DNA from: Moniliophthora roreri
Lineage: Eukaryota; Basidiomycota; Agaricomycetes; Agaricales; Marasmiaceae
DNA: 64,000 nt
NCBI GenBank assembly: GCA_001466705.2
Contig: LATX02000210.1
Span: 310,001 to 374,000, forward strand
Reading direction: 5' to 3'
Under the pieces are notes generated by a model, which saw only the letters and a list, made by a program, of their open reading frames with translations, was not told the DNA's origin and made no database searches. The position numbers and the translations under genes were made by a program. Numbering within the stretch: position 1 is the stretch's first letter; each line of letters opens with the position of its first letter. Below are positions 1 to 12,333 of the stretch, piece by piece.

Positions 1-1390
1 CCCACTTCGACCTCACCACCATTTTTTCAAGTCTTTGATGAATCGTTCTTTTCTGTACTTGGTGATTCTGCCACTATACGCGAGATTGCACGGAACGATA
101 CTTTTGCTTTCGCCCACGAGGCACCCATATATAACGAAGCAACGGATGAATTTTTTTTTGCGTCTAACGACGGTGGCCCGTTGGGCAACAGTGATATTAA
201 CCACAGCAACGTGGTGAGTAAAATCAGCATGGCGGAGGTGGAGAGGCAACTGGCAGCAAATGCTCCTAATGGCACTATCAATGTTCCCGTGACATCGGTG
301 AGTGTTCTTCTGATGAGACGATTTCATCTGACAATTGAGATCTGCGCCGTGTAGCTCAACCTCCCTGAGACAGTACAAGTGGGTAGCATGTCCCCTGTTC
401 AGTGACATTGATTTGATATCAGGTAAACACTTGTAGATGACCAATGGCGGAACTGGACCATACAACTCGTCTCTCCTCCTCATTACATCAGGACGAGGCC
501 CACGACCACCTTCCATCGTTCTCGTTGACCCCCTTTCGCCCAGCAACACTACCGTTTTGCTAGATAACTACTTCGGCCGCCAATTCAACTCGTTGAACGA
601 CATCAAAGTACACCCTAGCGGAAAGATCTTCTTCACTGATGTCACGTCAGTCCATATTGTTTCTATTGTTGCACTTCCTTACGCCCGTCCCCCTATAATT
701 TTATAGATATGGGTTCATCAATCGTTTCCGTCCCGCCCCTCTGATGCCAAACCAGGTGTACCGATTTGACCCAATTACTCGGGCAACAAGAGTAGTAGCA
801 ACTGATTTTGACAAACCAAACGGTATTGCCTTCGATGCCGAGGGAACAACTGCATACATGTGCTTGTTAATTTAACTTCCATCGAACGTTTGCAACTGAC
901 GACAAACTTCAACTCACAGAACAGACACAGGGGTTGCAGGAGGGAGTCAAACGGAACCAGCTACTGTGTCAGCCCATCTTCCATTGCTCTTCTTTTTATT
1001 CCCTCACCTTGAATACCTTCATTTAGTTACGCATTTGATGTTGACCCTGTTACACACGCGTTCAAGAACCGCCGTGCACTTGCCTATGTCGATGCTGGCG
1101 TCCCAGATGGAATTCAAGTAGACACGAAAGGGAATGTTTACAGTGGATGTGGGGACGGAGTACAAGTGCGTCGGAGCCCGATCTGAACCACTGAATTTGC
1201 ATCGAACACGCCGCTTATTCCTCAATAGGTCTGGGATTCTACGGGAACACTTCTTGGAAAATTCTTCCTCGGCACTACTTCCGCCAATATGGCTTTCGCT
1301 GGTGAGGGCCGACTTGTCATCCTTGCAGAAACCAAGATCTTTCTAGCAAAGATTGCTGCCAGGGGCTTCCCACTTGGTGGACGTTCGTGA
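1..1390 (+). CDS. SMP-30/gluconolactonase-like secreted or cytosolic hydrolase, 5' end missing
   Basis: The gene is cut by the left window edge; frame 1 is open from base 1. Exons can be read through introns at about 298-436, 646-706, 860-919, 968-1026 and 1166-1228, ending at TGA 1388-1390. The spliced product carries beta-propeller signatures of the SMP-30/gluconolactonase/LRE-like family: EAPIYNEATDEFFFASNDGG, LNDIKVHPSGKIFFTDVTYG, NGIAFDAEGTTAYITDTG and VPDGIQVDTKGNVY. Family members open lactone rings in a metal-dependent way; the N, D and E residues in these loops are of the metal-binding type. Substrate cannot be told. The product is a typical fungal lactonohydrolase-like protein of about 400 residues, of which the visible part is about 330. 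Confidence 0.85.
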
Positions 1391-1506
1391 ATCGTGTATG
1401 TACAATGTAGCACCTTGAACGGTTCAAAGTAACTCGCACGCAACTTTCCTATATTCACAGCATCTCGTCCTTCTACTTCTACTCGTGCTGCGAGATTTGA
1501 GCGCCA

Positions 1507-1842
1507 TTACAACACCATCTGTTGTGCACCCATGAGAATCTGTTTGATTATGTTGAATGATTGCGTATCATAGTCGAGCTTGATCTTTGAGCCTAATCTC
1601 CCACCTCAGAACCCGGGAAGGCACGAATAAGCCACGTTGCCTCGAACTCTCAGGAGCGCACCCCTTGTTGAAATTCCAGATACTTTAATGCGGTTCGAGA
1701 TGAATCTGCTCTCGCTCACATCGTGATCTGGAGCAACTAGATCTGCATGGTCGCTGACTTTCCTATCAATATTCAATACGCCACGGCGAATGCTTACTCG
1801 ATCATCGCCTCGAATCTGAGGATATTCATAATTCGGGTCCAT
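1507..1842 (-). CDS. small hypothetical protein (two exons)
   Basis: ATG at 1842 opens a frame beginning MDPNYEYPQIRGDD. A donor after the codons for ISTR (gtgcgctcc) joins to an acceptor ending attag and continues as GSKIKLDYDTQSF, ending GAQQMVL with TAA at 1507-1509. The product is about 88 residues, hydrophilic, without a signal peptide or membrane segment. A TATA-like stretch lies just before the start. I do not recognise the family. It follows the coiled-coil gene on the same strand by only about 110 bp, so an alternative is that it is a downstream exon of that gene. Support is the coherent splice and amino-acid composition only. Confidence 0.4.
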
Positions 1843-1950
1843 ATAGTGTTTGTATAGGACAAAAATCTGGGGTATGCAGTGAAAGCACAGACAAATTTAG
1901 CTCGGTTTCCTTCACGTTTCGTCTAGATTTTTACTTGAACCTAAGGTTCT

Positions 1951-3948
1951 CTAACTGGTCTTGGTGCCACCGGCAACTTTCGAAGCCTCATTCAACAGAA
2001 CGAGCAATTCCATTTCTAACTGATAGCTCATTTTGGCCTTCGCCAACTTTCTCTCCAACAGTTTCGCGTCGTCCAACTCTCTCTTCTCAGCCTCAGATGA
2101 ATACATTTCTGTGAAGAATGTTGCTTAAGTTCGTTCGGTTCCTACGATATGCGAAGGTGCTTACCGATTACAGGTCGTGAAACTGTACCCAAGCTCATAT
2201 TCAAAATTTGGAGAGAGTGCTCTTGGGCACGCGCTGCTACGCGATAAAATAGACAGTAGCAGAGGATCAACATTAGACGTACCGCATTTGAATAAGAAGA
2301 GTATCTTCCTAAGAACTTGGGCGTACGTCTAAAATGAAAGAATTCCAGTGGCGTCAATTGTATGAATATCGTAGGATCTTACGAATGGTGGTGAAATATC
2401 CAGGATGCTTGTTATCTTGGTGCCCAATTCCTTGAATTGCGAGTGGTCTGTCTTCCCGCATATTGATGTCTCGGTAGCCAACGACCTAAGGATATCGACA
2501 TAATCCTTGGTAGAAGTCCACCGTTCCTCAATAGATACTCTCATTTCAGGAAACGCGGCCAATCGCAGAACATCGATCTGAGTTGGGTTCAGCTCTCCTT
2601 GACCTTGATCTGCTGACGACGATACTCACAAATCCCATGAGGCACCCACACATGACCTGCAATTCATTGACTAGGCTCGAACTATGTTGCAATCGGTTCT
2701 CATATTCTATCTGAAATATCAATCTATCAGGGCCTAGAGTGTATTCACGACAGAGGTGACTAACAACATTCCTTCGTTTGCGCTCTAGATCTGGTATAGG
2801 CAGAATCTCGGTGCCTTTGAGGCTCGACCGATAGCGCAATTTGTAATAGATTCCGAGTTGTGCGGCGTGCATGAAAGATGTGCTAGATTTTGTGCATGAG
2901 GGTCGCACTGGTGATGCACAGTTGTCAATTATCACTCACAGAAGCTTCGGAATCTCCCCGTCATGTGGACCCAACTTGCGTGAAATCGAATGACGCAGCC
3001 TGCCCTCTGCTTCAGTAAGAGGGATGCACTCCTGATCTGTTAGTCGAGCGAGTTTCGCATGATACGTGTGCAGGTTCTAGATGAACCCTTCAGTCGTCAG
3101 AGTTGCTTTTATGGCATATGGGAGATGACACGGACGATTATAGTGTCGCCTGTGCTTCGCATCCTGCGCTCGGGAAATAACTCCTCGCCTTCATAATTTT
3201 TGTTGTTGAGTGATGCCAGTGTCTGTTGCGATAAGACTGTGGGTGGCCAGGGAGTACGTGGTGACTATCTCTACCTGGAAGTTTTGCCCATTCATCTTTC
3301 TGAATCAGTTCAGAAACCGAAGCTATACACCATAAGTTGACTGACATCTTCAAATTACTCAACATGGTGCCCATCTGCGCGATCCTCTTCTGCCTTTGCG
3401 TTTCTTCCTGCTCTAGTGTGTCCAGTAACAGCGAGATGCGCTGCTCTGCCCTCAACTGTGACCTGAGCGAGTCGACTTCGATTTCTGAATTTAATTGAGC
3501 CCTTCATAACCGTGGATCAGACTTGAGCACATACGAATGTTCTCCATAGCCCTTAGCCTATCTTGCAGTTCATTCTGAAGGACTTCTTGATGTTTTCTTG
3601 CACTTCCCAACTTCGAGATAACTTTATCTTGAGCAGAGCGCTCTATACTGATAGTTTGTATGCTGTCGGTCGCATGAAAACTTGAGAACGACAATTTCTA
3701 TCGTTTTCAGCTCACCTAGAAATTTGATTCCTGGCCAGCATAACCCGAGTCCTGCCCACCAAGTGTTCGCTGGCGAAGTGTAATAGTTGCGAAAATGGGC
3801 CAAAGTTTAACTTTTTCACGTCTTCGGGTGTAATGTGAGAAGGGAGTCCGATGGCATCCAACGATGCATGTATAGTTTCCGCCGCCTCCATAGTACTTTG
3901 AGATTTTTGCTTTTGAACATGATCGTTGTTGTCCTCGTTCTGCTTCAT
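1951..3948 (-). CDS. hypothetical coiled-coil protein
   Basis: A multi-exon gene. The N-terminal exon (start ATG 3948, or an inner ATG at 3891 giving MEAAETIHASLDAIG) encodes a short globular-looking segment ending HLVGRTRVMLARNQI. It is followed by exons rich in Q, E, K, L and R with heptad-like spacing (for example KHQEVLQNELQDRLRAMENI and RISLLLDTLEQEETQRQKR). The last exon reads MYSSEAEKRELDDAKLLERK and ends GGTKTS with TAG at 1951-1953. This is the pattern of a coiled-coil structural protein. The N-terminal segment vaguely resembles the start of HAUS/augmin-type subunits, but that is only an impression. Exact exon borders in the middle are uncertain. Confidence 0.55.
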
Positions 3949-4170
3949 CTTTCCATCACTACGCTTTATGCTGAGGTAGTCGCGTTGAAAGTCAAGAACT
4001 GTGGTAGTAGGCGGGATGAGGTATGGCCCGTGGCCCGGTCGTATGAAGTAACCGTGACAAAACATATTTGGCCTTGCATTATCATCCTGGAGAAAACGAG
4101 CATGTCTCGTACAACTGTAACTACACATCCAAGAAAAAAGAAAACAATATCATGTTGATGTGAAAGAAAA

Positions 4171-6691
4171 TCATGCCTTTTCTGATTTTTCGTTCACTGG
4201 AACAGCAACATCGGCGCCAACATGACCTTCAGCCAAGTTGTTCAACTCATCCTCGCGACTGTCAAGGTCTCGGACAGTCCACCAGAATACAATGCACGTA
4301 ACAAAGGCAAGACAGCCAACTACAGTGTAGTTCCAAATGAGGAGAGGATCCTCGACGAGAGCTACAGGGAAAAGTCAGATATCATCTTATAGGGTCACTG
4401 GAAGCAGAACGTACGAAGGAAGGCTTCAGAAAGGGCAGATCCCACAGCATTTGTGAAGAGGTACAAGGCCATGACGAGCGATCGCATATTCTTGGGTGCT
4501 TTGGTGAACGCGTACTCCAGACCAGTGATGTTTGCGAAGATTTCACTTGGGAGCATGGGTGAGTGGCAATTCGTACACTCCAATTTCAAGACTTACGATA
4601 TCGCGATTAAAACGTATGATCCTGTCTGGGACCAAACGTTGATAGGAGAGACAGCGCGTTCTCCATTGACCTTGCAGTCATTAGCGAACCGACCGCATGG
4701 GTTTGTCTGGAGGTCAAACCGTCAGAATGCTACCTGGAAACGACTAGTAAATGGGAGAACCTTATAGATATAGTATTGAACCACTAAAACACCACACGTT
4801 GTCAGAGCAAGCCATTTATTAGTAAACAATATCCTACCAGCAGCCCAGACCATGGCCATCGAACCAATGAAGAAACCAGACGTTATCCTCTTGAGCGCAG
4901 TGAACCTAATCCCAACACGACGCATCCAAGGGTAGACCTAGACCAGCAAATCAAATTGGATCGGGAGAACAGCCTAAAATTACTCACAAGTAGATCGAGA
5001 ATAGGAATGATGATGGTGAGGGCAAATGGGTTAAGATTGGATAAGATGTCGTTGGGTACGCCGTGAGTCTCCATGGTTGCAGCTTGCGATGTCAAATTGT
5101 TGTTCAATTGACCATAAGTGAGCCCTGTTACAAATGTGAGCACTAAGCAAAGAAAAGCCGGAGGTGAATAACTCACAGTAAATCGGATACCACACAAAGA
5201 CACCACACGCCTTGATCCCACGTCTCACTTCGTCAACCCATTGGTCATCGAATGTCATCCATTTGGGAAGCTCGCCTGTTTGCTTGCTGGGCTTAGCGTT
5301 CTCCCAGAAGTCATCAGCCCGCAGGTTCTTGTAGGTCCTGACCGGGTTGAGACTCCATCGACCTTTGGATGCAAAACGGAAGAGACGAATAGCGGTGAGC
5401 AAAATAGAGCCGTTTGGCTTAGATCGTACGTAGTGGCGTCTTCTAGCGTAAAGAACGAGTGGGCAGAGAAGGAAGACGATGGTGGGGAGCATGAATGCAA
5501 GCCAGAAACCAACGAACTAGAATATAACCTCAATGAGCGAAAGTGCTGCATTATGTAGGCTTTTCTCGCACCTTCTCAGCATAAGTCATCGTGATCTGAC
5601 CGATCAAGGACCCAATGTTTGTGAACAAGTAGAAATACTATAGCCGTGACTGAGCAATGCAAGAGGTGACATATTCAGACCAACTCACCATGTAAATCCG
5701 CGTAGTAGTGTATACGGGATCCACAATCACTCGTTCTCCACTATCTAGTGTGATCACAAATAATTTGGTTCGTTTATACTGCTCGGCAATTAATGGACTG
5801 ATGTTGGATTTGAAGAGGCCGGTCCCTAACGTCTTCTGGATCAGTCTGACGCAAAGTCTAAAGCGCTCAATCTACACACCTGATCCTGTTATGATAATAC
5901 CAATAACAAAGCAGCCGATAGCACCAGGTTTCTCGATAACGCCAGGGATTGCAGAGATGATGATGACGATGTGACCCAACATAGCTATACCAATACCGAC
6001 GGAGACAGTTTTGAAACGACCGAGGTGCGCGTCCGCAATGTATCCTCCAACTGTAAATCATGAATGAGGCTATCTTCCCAAAATGAAGATGTCAGAGAGC
6101 ATACGAAGCGGCGTGACATAGGCCCAGAATGAGTAGAAGGTCGTCAAACCAGTTGAAGCTCGTTGTCCTTTACCGAGCGCACCAGCCTGTCCATCGAGTC
6201 CAGCAGCACCAGTACGCGAACCATCTGGTAGAGGTTGTTGGATAAAGTTTGTCTATAAAAATTAGCAAAGTCAGGAGAATGTTAACGGGTATAAGGAATA
6301 TTGTGTACGCACGAAGACAACCGACGTTCCGTAGTACTGTTCCAAAGCGTATAAGATGCACATTATTTATTGCTTCCAAGAAAATCTCTCACCGAGAAAC
6401 GCTCAGCCATCTCCACGACAGCGATAACTACTCGGCAAACCAAGTCAGCAGTAATCAGCTGACAACAAATGACAACGTACAGTAGGCATTCCATGGCACG
6501 GCGTCTGCTACTCGTCTGAGTGTAAGCCTCTCTTCCTCCGTAGGGAACTCAAGCCCATCGTGAATGCCATCCAAGTGTTCGTTGGACGACACGTCGCTGA
6601 CTTCAGGATGCTCCTTTTTGAAATCAGCTTCCTCGTAAGCAATCTCGTGTGTGGCAGCGAATTCAGCTTGATCTGTGATGTTGGCAGCCAT
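4171..6691 (-). CDS. PTR2: PTR2-type proton/oligopeptide symporter (POT family)
   Basis: Imports di- and tripeptides with protons at the plasma membrane. The spliced protein of about 600 residues has the family hallmark EMAERFSYYG at the end of helix 1 (ExxERF motif), followed by FTNFIQQPLPDGSRTGAAGL. It then has a long series of membrane segments and the fungal PTR2 sequence GQLNNNLTSQAATMETHGVP with PNDILSNLNPFALTIIIPIL. The C-terminus is charged, ending EKSEKA with TGA at 4171. About ten introns of 50-70 nt interrupt it. ATG 6691 (MAANITDQAEF) was chosen because it gives the usual acidic cytosolic N-terminus; the frame stays open about 300 bases further upstream, so a longer start is possible. 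Peptide uptake fits with the secreted sedolisin at the right edge of the window. Confidence 0.93.
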
Positions 6692-7603
6692 CCTGACAAG
6701 AGACTTGAGAGCTGCTTCAAAATCGCTCGACGACTCTTGGGAGTGCTTGGAGAGGTCTTGGAAAGACGACAAGAACCCTTGGGTTTCCCAAAAAGACGAA
6801 AACTCACTTTTCAAGGTTGATGGTTCGGTCCAATGTCCATATCTGATCATGTGCCGGATCACGAAGCGAAGTGAGAACATATGGCGAGCATCAAGCGAGA
6901 ACACCAACCGGGGCTTGGCGGAGGCCTCATCGGGTCGCAAATTCATTCTCAGTGCCGTTGTATTAGGTCCACAAAAAGACCATCCCGCCTTTGACAACCA
7001 TGTGGGCGTATGATGCCAAGCCTTGAAGCCTTCCAGTCTGTTGGAAGCTTTGGCAGTCTGTCCATCCCGCTACAGAGTCTGGAACTCCAGTCTGCGAGCT
7101 CTCTGCTAATTTCTGTGGTCTTTGTCTTCAAGACCTTGGCTCCCTTCGCCCGTGAACTCGAAAGTTGGGATAACAGACAAGATAAGCCATTTGCATAGAA
7201 GTTATGACTGATAAAAAATTGAGAGCAGGAATATAACGCCTTGATAACGCCATAATAAACCCGGGTGATTGTTGATTGTTCCTCAAGCCAAGAGATAAGT
7301 TGAGAATCGTGGTCCCGCTAGGTCCCGAGCAGTCGTGAGCACAGCTGCAGTCGGTTCAAGAACGCAAGGTCTTCTTGAAGAACGGTGAATCCGGGTAAGT
7401 GGCGGATTTGCAAACCCTAACCTTGTCAGGAACCTGACTAGCCAATAGTATTCTTTGAATATTCCACTGCACGGTTCAGCGACAGTTGGATGCTGGTGCA
7501 TAGTCGGCAAACCCTCTTTCAACACCTTACGAAGTTTTTATCGAGAAATATCCAAACATACAGGCATCCCGTTTTTGGTCGTGGCCCATTTCAGTGGATC
7601 CCA
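6692..7603. other. intergenic stretch between PTR2 and TRM2
   Basis: Divergent promoter region of the transporter (left) and the tRNA methyltransferase (right). An open frame on the minus strand continues upstream of the PTR2 ATG to about 6997 and is most easily explained as 5' leader. An alternative upstream ATG for TRM2 lies at 7490. No other gene could be supported. Confidence 0.5.
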
Positions 7604-9467
7604 ATGTCTTCCAGCCCAAAAACTGGTCAGGTCAGACCCTTGCCTGAATCCGAGTCCCAGTATCCCGGAAAGAGGCCAAAGATCGAAAAAGACACGAAAT
7701 CGAAAAAGCTTACGAAGAAGAACGCGAAAAAACTGAAGAAGCAGCGGCAGACGTTACCGGAAAACTGTTCGCCCGAGGATGTTCAATGGAAGGATATCGT
7801 GAGTCTTCTGGGAGAAAATGTGATTAATGGTGCAATAGAAGAAGGGAGTGAGTTCCAGTCACCGTTTGCTTACCATGAAGTACTTGAGCTGGAAGTGAAG
7901 ATGATTTGCTCCAATGGTACGTATCATGAATTTTCGTTGTTTATGCGCATACTGATTCTAGTCAACGACAGGTGATGGGTTGGCACAGTCAGACCGCGAG
8001 GATATCAGGCCATGGGTGGTCGTTGTACCATTCGCTATGCCAGGAGAAAGAGTTCGAGCCAAAATCTTCCGGAACGAGAGGATGCATTCAATGGCAGACT
8101 TCATTGAAATTGTCCGTCCGAATTTAGAGCTGCGGGATGACGCGAGAATAAAGTGCAAGTACTTTTCAAAATGCGGTGGCTGTCAGTATCAGGTGAAGAC
8201 TTCAATACTAGGATAAAACAGTATCTAATACCATGCTTTCCAGATGCTGTCGTATGAAAAGCAGCTTGAATTCAAACGCGACGTCGTAGTGAAGGCATAT
8301 AAAAACTACTCCAGTCGGTACCTACCCTAATACGCAAAGGAAATAGTCTAAAGTTTCGACTAGACTTGCTAGAGTCTTCAGTACCGACAATACAGCCTAC
8401 GATGCCATCACCTCTACAATACGGCTATCGAACCAAAATAACACCTCATTTCCAGGCACCTCCTAAACTCGATCGAGATGTGCTTCAAAAAGAGGTATCG
8501 GATGGCAAAGTCCCCGACTGGCTGAAGATTGGTTTCAACTATCAAGGGCAAAATAAGGTCATTGACATTGAGGTACTTACACGCTATCATAATCCCGGAA
8601 TCCGCGATATTCAACACATCTTATAGGAATGCCCAATTGCCACACCAATATTGAACGACGCCCTCCCAGGTGTTCGAGATAATATTTACAAGTGAGTCAC
8701 TTTTTGGGAACTGTGCTCCTTAGTAGCTCATGACTGGAAGGACTATACACACTTACAAAAAGGGTGCAACACTATTACTTCGTGAATCCATTGACACGTC
8801 TGGAGACGCTGACGGCAAAGCCTGCATCACTTCTAACCATGCATCCATTCGAGAGAAAGTGGGAGATTTCAGCTTCGAGTATCTCGCTGGGTCATTTTTC
8901 CAAAATAACAACAGTATCCTACCCTCCCTCACCTCATATGTCCGTGACGCCATATTTTCCTTGTATCCCCCCGAAGACTCGGCACGTCCAACGCACCTCA
9001 TCGATACCTATTGCGGCTCAGGTCTTTTCGCTATCACACTCTCCCCATATTTCTCCCAGATAGCTGGTATCGAAATATCCGCTGATTCCATTCTCTATGC
9101 GAGCCATAATGCTAGACTTAACAATATCCCGTCCGAGAAAATATCATTCAGATCGGGAGATGCGTCGGACATCTTCTCAACCGTCTCAGATTTCCCCCCA
9201 GACAAAACAGTAATGGTTATCGACCCCCCACGGAAAGGCTGTGACGATGCCTTTATCAATCAGCTCCTCAAGTTCCGATGCAGATTTGTTGCGTATGTGA
9301 GCTGCAATGTTCACACGCAGGCTAGGGACATCGGGAAAATTTTGAAGGCGACGGAGCACGAGAAGGAAGGGGAAGGGAAGAAATATGTACTTGACTCTCT
9401 ACGGGGCTTCGACCTTTTTCCCCAAACGGCTCATGTAGAATCCGTAGCTATCCTAAGACTAGTATAG
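7604..9467 (+). CDS. TRM2: tRNA (uracil-5-)-methyltransferase, TRM2/RumA type
   Basis: Makes m5U54 in the T-loop of tRNA using S-adenosylmethionine. The start at 7604 gives MSSSPKTGQVRP followed by a very basic stretch (KSKKLTKKNAKKLKKQR). Then come a TRAM-like segment (PWVVVVPFAMPGERVRAKIF), the cysteine cluster CKYFSKCGGCQYQ, and the Rossmann fold with DTYCGSGLFAI. The catalytic region is DPPRKGCDDAF and VSCNVHTQARDI, containing the nucleophilic Cys of the SCN motif. The last exon starts at 8741 and ends in TAG 9465-9467. Five introns were placed. An in-frame ATG at 7490 would add 38 residues rich in R, H, Q and hydrophobic residues, resembling a mitochondrial presequence. Confidence 0.93.
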
Positions 9468-9990
9468 TCACCAGTAGCATATTTGCCGTGCATCCTGGGA
9501 CTTGCTACTTATCGCTAGCGGCACGCCCACTTACAGTTTCATATGCACCTTTCAAACGTAAAGCGCTCAAGCTATATACTTCAACTACACAGCATTCTGA
9601 GTTCCTTGCGGCGTCAACAAGTACACATGTATGCACCGACTTGATGAATTGGTGATCCTATGGAACTTGGCACGACTAATGTAGTGATGAGTAGCGAATG
9701 CTCAACCGCTCCATGGAGGTATGGCCAGGAACTCAAAACTGAGCTACTGGAGGAGCATATGTCGTCTGGCTCGTCATTGTTGGTGTCTGTAAGGCTTGGT
9801 GTGTGTTCAGTATTTCAAAAAAACATCCCGAAACACCATTTCCCATGATGTGACTCGGATGCAGCATCACCAGCACTACTATCTGCATGAAGTCGTCGGA
9901 TTGAACGGTATATTCTAGTATCTACAGCAAGTCCGGGATACGAGGACCCATGAATTACGCATCCCAATTTACAGTATGTATCATCCTCTG
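9468..9990. other. intergenic stretch between TRM2 and GH16 3' ends
   Basis: Lies between two convergent genes and should hold both 3' untranslated regions. I see no supported gene. Confidence 0.5.
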
Positions 9991-11430
9991 TCAGATACCC
10001 AATACAAAAACAACGCTTGAGGACAAAAGCATCCCACCCATAATATAGCTTAGATGCCCTGCTTCCCTTCCTGATAACCCTGCATTATTCCCATTGGTCG
10101 AAGGGCCGGTGGAGTTGGAAGCTGCAGCTGCACCTGTCGGTGAACCCAATGTCGATGTGGGCCGCAGTCCCGTCGACGTTTGTATCGTGGGTTCCGATGC
10201 CGGCGAGCCCGTACTGCACATGATGGTCGATACAACGACTTGTACTACATAAGGACACACGCTCACCTGGTGAATATTCTGAGATAGTTGATGTCCCAGT
10301 AAGCGTTATCATAAGTCCTAGGGTTTCGGACGACGTCGGCGCAGACAGGCGCAACATCACCACAGGTTTCCTTCCAGACGCCGTCGTTCCCAGCCCATGC
10401 TCCGCAGATATTAGTGTACTTGAAGTCTAGCGTCAACCTACCTGGAAATCAAAATGACTGCCTGTAATACATACCAGTCGAATTTTCTGTGGTCCAAACG
10501 CTGTTTTAGGATCACATGTAGTGGCAGGATAGAACGCAGAGGGCTTTGGCCATGACGAAGGATCTGGGTTCTTATCGGTTCCAGCTGGTATCCTACTACG
10601 CTCGAAAAACCAAAGTTTTATCCCTGTTTCGTCCCACAACATGGCATATAAACCTCCTTGGGAGCTCGCAAAGCCACTTCCATATGAATTTGTAGACGGG
10701 TCCAAAACTGAGCAACCTCGATTATCCTTGTCCGCACTGCAGTCCTCGTAGGTCGTACTGCCCGATTGCTGATCACCATTCCCCGGTTGTTTACAGAGAC
10801 CTGGTTCGTTATGAAGTGCATATTGATTCTTCGTGACACGATTAACACCCTCAATGATGTCAATCTCGCCTTCTCGGGGCCAGTCACTTCCTAGTGTCCA
10901 CAGACCAGACCAGACAGAACACTGCAAGCGCCAGAATCAGAGAGAAGATATCCGGAAGATGAACGAAAAGTACCCCGTATGGAATGTGGAAAGCATCAAA
11001 CATAAGCAGACTGTTGATCGAAATGCGATCCTTGCTCTCAAGCAATATGGTGTTCCGTCCGAATCGATCATCCAACGGATTGCCCACCGTCGTGTTATCG
11101 ACTTTGATGATTGCCCGTCCCTGCCTGATGTACGCCAAATCGTCCTTGGCAGGAGACGTCCCGATAAAGTGTATGAAGCCTGATGAAAAATTTGAGTCAA
11201 CCTATGCCTCACGCCATGTATCGTTATGTTCACCGTAGGATCCCGTTGTATCAGTTGCGTTGTCGTTAAAATCAAATCCGTTGAAGCTATAGGCACTTCA
11301 GTAAATGGTCAAAACCTGGACGGAAGAGCACGCACAAATTTTCACCGGCAAAGTCATGAGAGAGAGTCCATGTTTGTGCCGAAACAGTGCTAGCAAGCAG
11401 CGCTAGTGCAATCAGTCGCGGTGAAAACAT
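9991..11430 (-). CDS. secreted GH16 endo-1,3(4)-beta-glucanase-like enzyme, probably GPI-anchored
   Basis: Cleaves beta-1,3/1,4-glucans of cell walls. The first exon (ATG 11430) encodes a signal peptide, MFSPRLIALALLASTVSAQ, then TWTLSHDFAGENFFNGFDF. The core contains WSGLWTLGSDWPREGEIDII with the catalytic E-I-D-I-I-E motif, followed by EGVNRVTKNQYALHNEPG. Near the end come RNPRTYDNAYWDINYLRIF, a Ser/Thr/Gly linker (TSTGLRPTSTLGSPTG) and a hydrophobic tail ending SSSVVFVLGI at TGA 9991. A linker plus hydrophobic tail suggests attachment to the membrane or wall by a GPI anchor (inference). About six exons. The tail exon has three open frames; the chosen one follows from the splice phase after LRIF. 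Confidence 0.9.
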
Positions 11431-12333
11431 GGTGAAAGGGAATCTAAGACGGGTGGTCGGACCTGGTAAAAGAAAGGAAGAAAGGGGTGACCTGGCAACC
11501 ACAAACTTTTGACTATAAGCATCCTCATTTCAGGTCCCAACGTTCAGCCCATGAGACGCCGTGGAAAAGTTGATAAAGATCGAATATCATGGTGATTATA
11601 TATAGGTAGTTCCGAAGGAAGTCCACGATACGGACGCTAGCTGTATTTCCTCAAAACCTTGGACGAGCAGAAACTAGGAAAACGCTTTGCGCCAGCCGCC
11701 AGATGGTAGGAGCACTCAGCAGTGAGCACCCAGAGTAAGGTGTTTCCAGCCAATTTCCAGCGCTTATCCGCTGGGCATAATGTTTGCCGATGAAATGTTT
11801 TGATTTTGATTGGCGAACGGAGGTCCCTGGCCGCTTGAATTGCGCTTGATAGAAGGAATTTATGTATTGAGCTCTAGAATCATGGTCATGCAGTCCACCT
11901 GTCCAAGGAATACAATTCGCGCCAATCTGGCCACGCATGACCCAGCAGCAGCCGGAATAGTCTGAGGTATCCACTTCAAAACAGAAGTTACGCGCTACGA
12001 GCCCTTTCTGTGATGCTCAGGAACTATAGCGTTGATACGATTTTGATGCACCTCTGTCCCAGGACACCAGAAGGTTTCGAAAACCACAATTCCATTGTAA
12101 CCTCGGGGTGTAGACGAAGACGAAAAGTAAGGAAATTCAAACCTGCCGTTTTTCACCATGTCCACATCTTCTTGACCTTGTACGGTACCGCTCCGAGGGA
12201 CCGAGTCCATCCAAACTCTCACCATATCTGCTCACCCGGGCTCAAACCCAGGGATCAAGCCTGAGCACTGGGCTGGGCATCTGGGCTTGAGCCCGGCTCT
12301 GCACGCCACTACATCCCATAACACATTATACAC
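11431..12333. other. intergenic stretch with an inverted repeat
   Basis: Upstream of GH16 and downstream of POP4. Minus-strand open frames at 11651-11974 and 11995-12225 have no recognisable motif and no convincing splice connection. The inverted repeat at 12236-12296 is the only clear structure. Confidence 0.4.
12236..12296. repeat. 16-bp inverted repeat (GC-rich hairpin)
   Basis: Left arm 12236-12251 is CCGGGCTCAAACCCAG and right arm 12281-12296 is CTGGGCTTGAGCCCGG. They are reverse complements with one mismatch, separated by 29 bases that are also rich in CTGGGC-like words. It sits about 40 bp beyond the POP4 stop codon, in the presumed 3' region. Confidence 0.8.

Noticed and set aside
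10050..10235. Arg-rich alternative frame at the GH16 3' end
   Set aside because: The splice phase after LRIF leads to the Ser/Thr linker frame with a hydrophobic tail instead.
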